From Lentisphaeria bacterium (GTDB taxonomy: Bacteria > Verrucomicrobiota > Lentisphaeria > Victivallales > JAUVCU01), in the NCBI GenBank assembly GCA_030590715.1, contig JAUVCU010000034.1:1-9829 (forward strand): a stretch of 9,829 bases of DNA. Direction: 5' to 3'. The translations under genes were made by a program, and so were the position numbers. This document shows, piece by piece, positions 6,341 through 9,829 of the stretch. The number at the start of each line of letters is the position of its first letter. The first letter of the stretch is position 1. The notes under the pieces are model-generated. The model did not search any database and had not been told where the DNA came from. It saw only the letters and a list, made by a program, of their open reading frames with translations.

Positions 6341-7663
6341 ATGAGCAAGTTGGTAATGGTAGTGGATGACGAGCAGTCGTTCCGTAAATTATATTCAGAT
6401 ACGTTGCATGAATCCGGGGTTAGGATTGTCAGTTGTTCCTGCTCGGAAGATGCATTGGTTGAAATTGAGAATGAAGTTCCTGATATGATCATCAGTGATG
6501 TGTGTATGCCTGGAATTGATGGGATCTCGTTTCTGCAGGAGGTTCGTAAAGTGCATGAGGATCTTCCTGTCCTACTTATTACAGCTCATGCGAACGTTAA
6601 AGATGCTGTGAAATCCTTAAAGCTTGGGGCTGTTGATTATCTTGCCAAGCCGGTCGATCTTAATGAATTGAGAGTTTCGGTTTGTGATACTTTGGGGTTG
6701 TCGGCTAAGGTCGATTATTCAGACTTGCCTAAAGAGGCTATGGAAGGCATTGTCGCGGAAAGCTCTGAGATTATTTCAATATTCAGCGACTGTTATCTCG
6801 TGTCTAAGTGCGATGCGACAGTTTTGATCACGGGAGAAAGCGGAACCGGGAAAGAAGTGGTCTCTGCTTTTTTAAAGAATAACAGCCCTCGAAGCAAGAA
6901 ATCATTTGTAACAGTGAATTGCGCGGCTATTCCGGCTGCGTTGCTGGCGAGCGAATTGTTCGGGCACGAAAAAGGGGCGTTCACTGGAGCTATAAATAAA
7001 CGCTTGGGAAGATTTCGTGAAGCCGATGGCGGGACGTTGTTTCTGGATGAGATAGGTGATATGCCGCTCGAGCTTCAAGCGTCTCTTTTGCGGGCTCTTG
7101 AAAATGGTGTGATAACTCCTGTCGGATATGATAAAGAGATCAAAGTCGATGTCAGGTTGATTGCCGCGACAAATAAAAATCTTGAAGAGGAAGTGAAGGT
7201 CGGCAATTTCAGGGAAGACCTGTATTATCGACTGAATGTTATTACGTTTGAATTGCCTCCTTTGCGTGAGCGAAAAGAAGATATTGCAGCTCTGGTGAAG
7301 AAGTTTCTATATGATAATGGTCATTCAAAAAGACTATCGGCATCAGCTCAGCGGGCGATCATGTCGTACGATTGGCCGGGGAATATTCGGGAACTTTCAA
7401 ACGCTATGCAACGGGCAAAGATCTTGTCCCGTACCGATTTGATAATGCCCGAGCATCTTCCGCAGGCGATCCAAAAGTTTGTGGCACGGCCTGAAAATAC
7501 AAAGCCTGTGAGTGCTAGTATAAAGACGCTTGAACAGCAGGAGTTTGAGTCTATTGATCGTGCTCTTAAACAAACAAAAGGCAACCAGACAAAAGCAGCT
7601 CTTCTGTTGGGGATTAGTAGAAGAACCCTTATTAATAAACTTAAAAAAATGAAAACAGATTAA
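6341..7663 (+). CDS. NtrC-family sigma-54-dependent response regulator
   Basis: Transcription activator of the NtrC class, 440 aa with the full three-domain layout. Seen: receiver domain (1 to about 120) with Asp9/Asp10, phospho-acceptor Asp53 (SDVCMPG), Thr81 and Lys103; AAA+ domain (about 138-375) with Walker A GESGTGKE (165-172), GAFTGA (212-217), Walker B GGTLFLDEIGD (230-240) and FREDLYYRLNV (290-300); and a C-terminal Fis-type helix-turn-helix (about 403-437, GNQTKAALLLGISRRTL). The intact GAFTGA loop shows it should contact sigma-54 and remodel RNA polymerase. Start: ATG 6341 has GGGTGA (6327-6332) eight bases upstream and gives a standard receiver N-terminus. A GTG at 6329 overlapping the kinase stop would add four residues. 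No clear -24/-12 promoter was found in the window, so its target genes are probably elsewhere. Confidence 0.94.
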   Translation: MSKLVMVVDDEQSFRKLYSDTLHESGVRIVSCSCSEDALVEIENEVPDMIISDVCMPGIDGISFLQEVRKVHEDLPVLLITAHANVKDAVKSLKLGAVDYLAKPVDLNELRVSVCDTLGLSAKVDYSDLPKEAMEGIVAESSEIISIFSDCYLVSKCDATVLITGESGTGKEVVSAFLKNNSPRSKKSFVTVNCAAIPAALLASELFGHEKGAFTGAINKRLGRFREADGGTLFLDEIGDMPLELQASLLRALENGVITPVGYDKEIKVDVRLIAATNKNLEEEVKVGNFREDLYYRLNVITFELPPLRERKEDIAALVKKFLYDNGHSKRLSASAQRAIMSYDWPGNIRELSNAMQRAKILSRTDLIMPEHLPQAIQKFVARPENTKPVSASIKTLEQQEFESIDRALKQTKGNQTKAALLLGISRRTLINKLKKMKTD

Positions 7664-7696
7664 TCAGTTTGATTGTTTTTGATCTTTTAGATGTAT

Positions 7697-7729
7697 AAAA
7701 GCCGGGCTTAAATAGCTTCGGCTTTTTTT
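7697..7729 (+). terminator. Intrinsic terminator of the kinase/regulator operon
   Basis: AAAAGCCG plus GCT (7697-7708) pairs with AGC plus CGGCTTTT (7714 onward), with a small internal loop and loop TAAAT, followed by a run of seven T (7723-7729). It lies 33 bp past the response regulator stop. Confidence 0.8.
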
Positions 7730-7804
7730 ATTGGTGCTTTTGTAGGAATGTGGATTGTGTTTCTTAAACCGAGTTTTGCCGGTAGAGAAATTTTATGTTT
7801 TATT

Positions 7805-7813
7805 TGCTATAAT
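7805..7813 (+). promoter_or_regulatory. Extended -10 promoter for the acylphosphatase/DJ-1 genes
   Basis: TGCTATAAT is a perfect extended -10 element (TGn plus TATAAT at 7808-7813). No good -35 sits at 17 bp, which is usual for extended -10 promoters. Transcription would start near 7820, about 45 nt before the acylphosphatase ATG. It follows the preceding operon's terminator, so these genes form their own unit. Confidence 0.6.
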
Positions 7814-7865
7814 GTTAATCTAACTAGAAGATAAAAAGTAACGGTTTGGATTGTTGAGTAATAAA

Positions 7866-8144
7866 ATGAAACAAGCATATAGAGTTACAGTCAAAGGTCG
7901 GGTTACTGGTGTTTGTTTTCGCTATTTTACTGAAGATTATGCTCATTCGCTGCTGGGGGTGACTGGATATGTTAGGAATTCAGGTTACGGAGAGGTAGAG
8001 GTTTTTGTTCAGGGGTCGGTGGAGAGTGTTAATGAAATGCTTGCCTGGCTGCGGCATGGTCCACCGTCTGCAAGTGTTGATAGTTATTATTCTGAAAAGG
8101 TGGAAGAGGATTCTGCTTTACATACTTTCACAATAAAATACTAA
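7866..8144 (+). CDS. acyP: Acylphosphatase
   Basis: Small cytoplasmic enzyme that hydrolyses acyl phosphates such as acetyl phosphate or 1,3-bisphosphoglycerate. The protein is 92 aa, the normal family length. Seen: GRVTGVCFRYF (11-21) carrying the catalytic Arg19, GYVRN (34-38) with the catalytic Asn38 followed by GEVEVFVQG (42-50), and GPPSASV (65-71). The usual VQGV of the first signature is VTGV here, Gln to Thr. Start: ATG 7866 gives the standard N-terminus; in-frame TTG codons at 7851 and 7854 would add up to five residues. There is no strong ribosome binding site for either choice. An extended -10 promoter lies about 50 bp upstream. The DJ-1-family gene starts 15 bp downstream and is probably co-transcribed. 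Confidence 0.93.
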   Translation: MKQAYRVTVKGRVTGVCFRYFTEDYAHSLLGVTGYVRNSGYGEVEVFVQGSVESVNEMLAWLRHGPPSASVDSYYSEKVEEDSALHTFTIKY

Positions 8145-8159
8145 TGGAGAATGATTACG

Positions 8160-8711
8160 ATGAGTAAGCGAATCGTTGTAGTTCTGGCGGAAGGTTTTGA
8201 AGAGATAGAAGCGATTGCTCCGGTTGACATATGGAGGCGACTCGGTTTTGAAGTAGTTTTGGCTGGTCTGGATAGTGTAAGGGTGACGGGGGCACATCGT
8301 ATCTCAATAATGTGTGATGTATTGTTATCCGAGGTTGAGGTGGTGTCTGTTTGTGCAGTTTTTTTGCCGGGAGGAATGCCTGGGTCGGAGAATTTGAAAA
8401 ACAGTGATGCGGTTATCAGCTTCCTGCGGGGGGCCGCTGCAAACGAGAATGTGATCATTGCTGCAATTTGTGCAGCTCCAATTGTTCTGGGGAAAGCCGG
8501 CATTGTTGATCAGAAAAAAATTACCTGCTATCCCGGATTTGAAGATCAGATAACGGCGGCAAAATATACGGCTGCGCTGACGGAAATTGATGGGAGGATT
8601 CTTACAGGAAAAGGACCGGGAGCAGCATTCGCTTTGGCGCGAAATGTTGCGGAAGCGCTCGGAGAAGGTGACGAGATGGATCAGCTTGCGAAAGGCATGT
8701 TTATTGACTGA
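8160..8711 (+). CDS. DJ-1/PfpI family protein (YajL/ThiJ-like)
   Basis: Member of the class I glutamine-amidotransferase-like DJ-1 superfamily, 183 aa, the usual length. Family members are linked to oxidative or carbonyl stress; the exact activity is disputed. Seen: N-terminal beta strand, then AEGFEEIEAIAPVDIWRR (10-27) with the conserved Glu15 that contacts the nucleophile, LPGGMPGSENL (69-79), the nucleophile elbow AAICAAP (101-107, Cys104), TCYPGFE (122-128) and LTGKGPGAAFALA (148-160). All key residues are present. Start: ATG 8160 is preferred because GGAG (8146-8149) lies ten bases upstream; the in-frame ATG at 8151 would sit one base from that site. It ends 15 bp before a bidirectional terminator hairpin. 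Confidence 0.93.
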   Translation: MSKRIVVVLAEGFEEIEAIAPVDIWRRLGFEVVLAGLDSVRVTGAHRISIMCDVLLSEVEVVSVCAVFLPGGMPGSENLKNSDAVISFLRGAAANENVIIAAICAAPIVLGKAGIVDQKKITCYPGFEDQITAAKYTAALTEIDGRILTGKGPGAAFALARNVAEALGEGDEMDQLAKGMFID

Positions 8712-8726
8712 TTTGCAATGTGTAAA

Positions 8727-8758
8727 AAAAAGCCGAACTCGGATGAGTTCGGCTTTTT
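8727..8758. terminator. Bidirectional intrinsic terminator
   Basis: A 14-bp perfect stem: A-run plus GCCGAACTC (8727-8740), loop GGAT, GAGTTCGGC plus five T (8745-8758). A-run and T-run flank the GC part symmetrically, so it should terminate both the plus-strand DJ-1 transcript and the convergent minus-strand large gene. Confidence 0.92.
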
Positions 8759-8775
8759 GAATTTCTGAGGGCTAA

Positions 8776-9829
8776 TTATCCTCGGTAAAGAGGGTCAGCT
8801 CCAATAGTTCCAATGATAGTTTGGATATAATCATCAGACTCTACGTGTTTAAGGCGGTCTTGAACTGTCTCAAGTTGTGCTTCAATGTTAAGTCTTTCTG
8901 TTTCGTATGCATTTGTTGGCTGGTTGATGAAATCAGTCAGGTATTGTACGTGAGATTTACAGCATGCTGATTTGCGCTGCTGCTTGATCTCAAGTCGTTC
9001 TTTATACCAGTCGCTGTTTACAACGTATTCACGTTTGAATAGGTTACGTACTTCAGGATCTGTAATTTTCTTACCTTCGTACTCTCCAGTCGCCATGATG
9101 TAGATCAGAGCTTTCATAGGAGGGATCAATCCTTCCACACTTCCGTCTTCAAGGTATGCATCCGCAACTTTCTTGTGTGTTTCGCAGATGTTTTTGATTC
9201 CGTCTGCAAAGTCTTCAAGGTTTTGAAGTTCAGGCTTAAGCATGTCATTTTCGAAGACCGTGTTCGGCGCTTCGAAAACTTTACCAAGGTACTGGTTGAC
9301 GAATGCATCTGTAATGCGGTATCCAAGACGTGATCCAAGAATTGTTTCGCCATTAAGCTCGAAGTCTTCGATTTTTTCTAGGAATCCGTTCTCAATCATC
9401 ATTTCAGGACAACGCTCTTCTTCAGTCATTAGAGACCAAAGCTCTGGAATTAGAAGACTTACATCGTGGTCCATTTTGTATTTGTGACCGATGTATCCTG
9501 CAGCTGTCGAGAATCCGTTGCTTCCTGCAAGGATAAACGCTAGAAGTGCATTGTTCAGATCCGATGTAGCTGGTAGTGCATTGAATGGCCCTTTTGTAAG
9601 AGCACCTTCAGATCCAGCTCCAGTTGTTGATGGAGATTTTCCTGTTAGAGAGGATGTGAAGTCCATGAACAGTTCCGGAAGTTCCTGATAGTGGATAGGT
9701 CCGTAAACAGCAAGTGGACGGATTCCCGCTACATGGTCAGCCGGGTTGTTACGGCGTCCTGGAAGAACAGCATTTACCGGAGTGTATAGTGGCTTGTCTG
9801 CTTCAACTTTACGGAACAGTCTGATACCA
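8776..9829 (-). CDS. C-terminal part of a large protein, probably PPi-type PEP carboxykinase (cut by right edge)
   Basis: The last 350 codons of a longer gene; the frame is open through the right edge and ends with TAA at 8776-8778. Seen: no signal peptide or membrane segment in this part, and conserved-looking blocks LTGKSPSTTGAGSEGALTKG (residues 8-27 counted from the Met codon at 9666), then GFSTAAGYIGHKY, EERCPEMMIENGFLEKIEDF, ILGSRLGYRITDAFV, PPMKALIYIMATGEYEGK and NLFKREYVVNSDWY. From memory these resemble the C-terminal region of the roughly 1,100-residue PPi-dependent PEP carboxykinases described from Entamoeba and Propionibacterium, which interconvert PEP, CO2 and phosphate with oxaloacetate and PPi. 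That assignment could not be checked here; a conserved protein of unknown function is the alternative. It converges on the DJ-1 gene across a shared terminator. Confidence 0.6.
   Translation of the reverse strand, partial: GIRLFRKVEADKPLYTPVNAVLPGRRNNPADHVAGIRPLAVYGPIHYQELPELFMDFTSSLTGKSPSTTGAGSEGALTKGPFNALPATSDLNNALLAFILAGSNGFSTAAGYIGHKYKMDHDVSLLIPELWSLMTEEERCPEMMIENGFLEKIEDFELNGETILGSRLGYRITDAFVNQYLGKVFEAPNTVFENDMLKPELQNLEDFADGIKNICETHKKVADAYLEDGSVEGLIPPMKALIYIMATGEYEGKKITDPEVRNLFKREYVVNSDWYKERLEIKQQRKSACCKSHVQYLTDFINQPTNAYETERLNIEAQLETVQDRLKHVESDDYIQTIIGTIGADPLYRG

Noticed and set aside
8141..8503. 120-codon minus-strand open frame opposite the DJ-1 gene
   Set aside because: Low-complexity translation antisense to a protein with all DJ-1 catalytic residues; a shadow frame.

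Overview
The window looks like a chromosomal stretch of a Gram-negative-type bacterium of moderate to low G+C. It holds eight protein genes, two of them cut by the window edges. The set (CysD/CysN with a fused APS-kinase-like tail, a [4Fe-4S]-type CysH, an HETKNPLG-type histidine kinase, and a large protein resembling the PPi-type PEP carboxykinase family) would fit the PVC group, for example Lentisphaerota or Kiritimatiellota. That placement is a weak inference from motifs, not something the sequence proves.

Left half (1-4825), minus strand: an assimilatory sulfate reduction cluster read right to left as cysH, cysD, cysN, then a ferredoxin-type sulfite (or nitrite) reductase cut by the left edge. 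A sigma-70-like promoter lies about 55-80 bp upstream of cysH. The first three genes are tightly packed (27 bp and 1 bp gaps) and have good ribosome binding sites. Together they turn sulfate into APS (CysDN), APS into sulfite (CysH) and sulfite into sulfide (reductase). CysH carries the extra cysteines of APS reductases, so APS kinase should not be needed. In agreement, the APS-kinase-like domain fused to CysN has lost its key motifs.

The 283-bp gap between cysN and the reductase holds what looks like a non-autonomous transposable element (MITE). It is 148 bp long, with about 19-bp imperfect inverted ends resembling IS4 ends, a perfect 10-bp direct repeat on each side and two hairpins inside. 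A separate 11-bp-stem palindrome lies just past the cysN stop.

Middle (4744-7729), plus strand: an AT-rich divergent intergenic region, then a two-gene operon for a membrane histidine kinase and an NtrC-type sigma-54-dependent response regulator, closed by a terminator. The target of this pair is not evident.

Right part (7730-9829): an extended -10 promoter drives a small acylphosphatase gene, followed closely by a DJ-1/PfpI (YajL/ThiJ-like) gene. A bidirectional terminator separates these from the convergent C-terminal part of a large protein that resembles PPi-dependent PEP carboxykinase. No tRNA, rRNA or CRISPR array was seen. The most notable points are the MITE and the degenerate APS-kinase domain on CysN.
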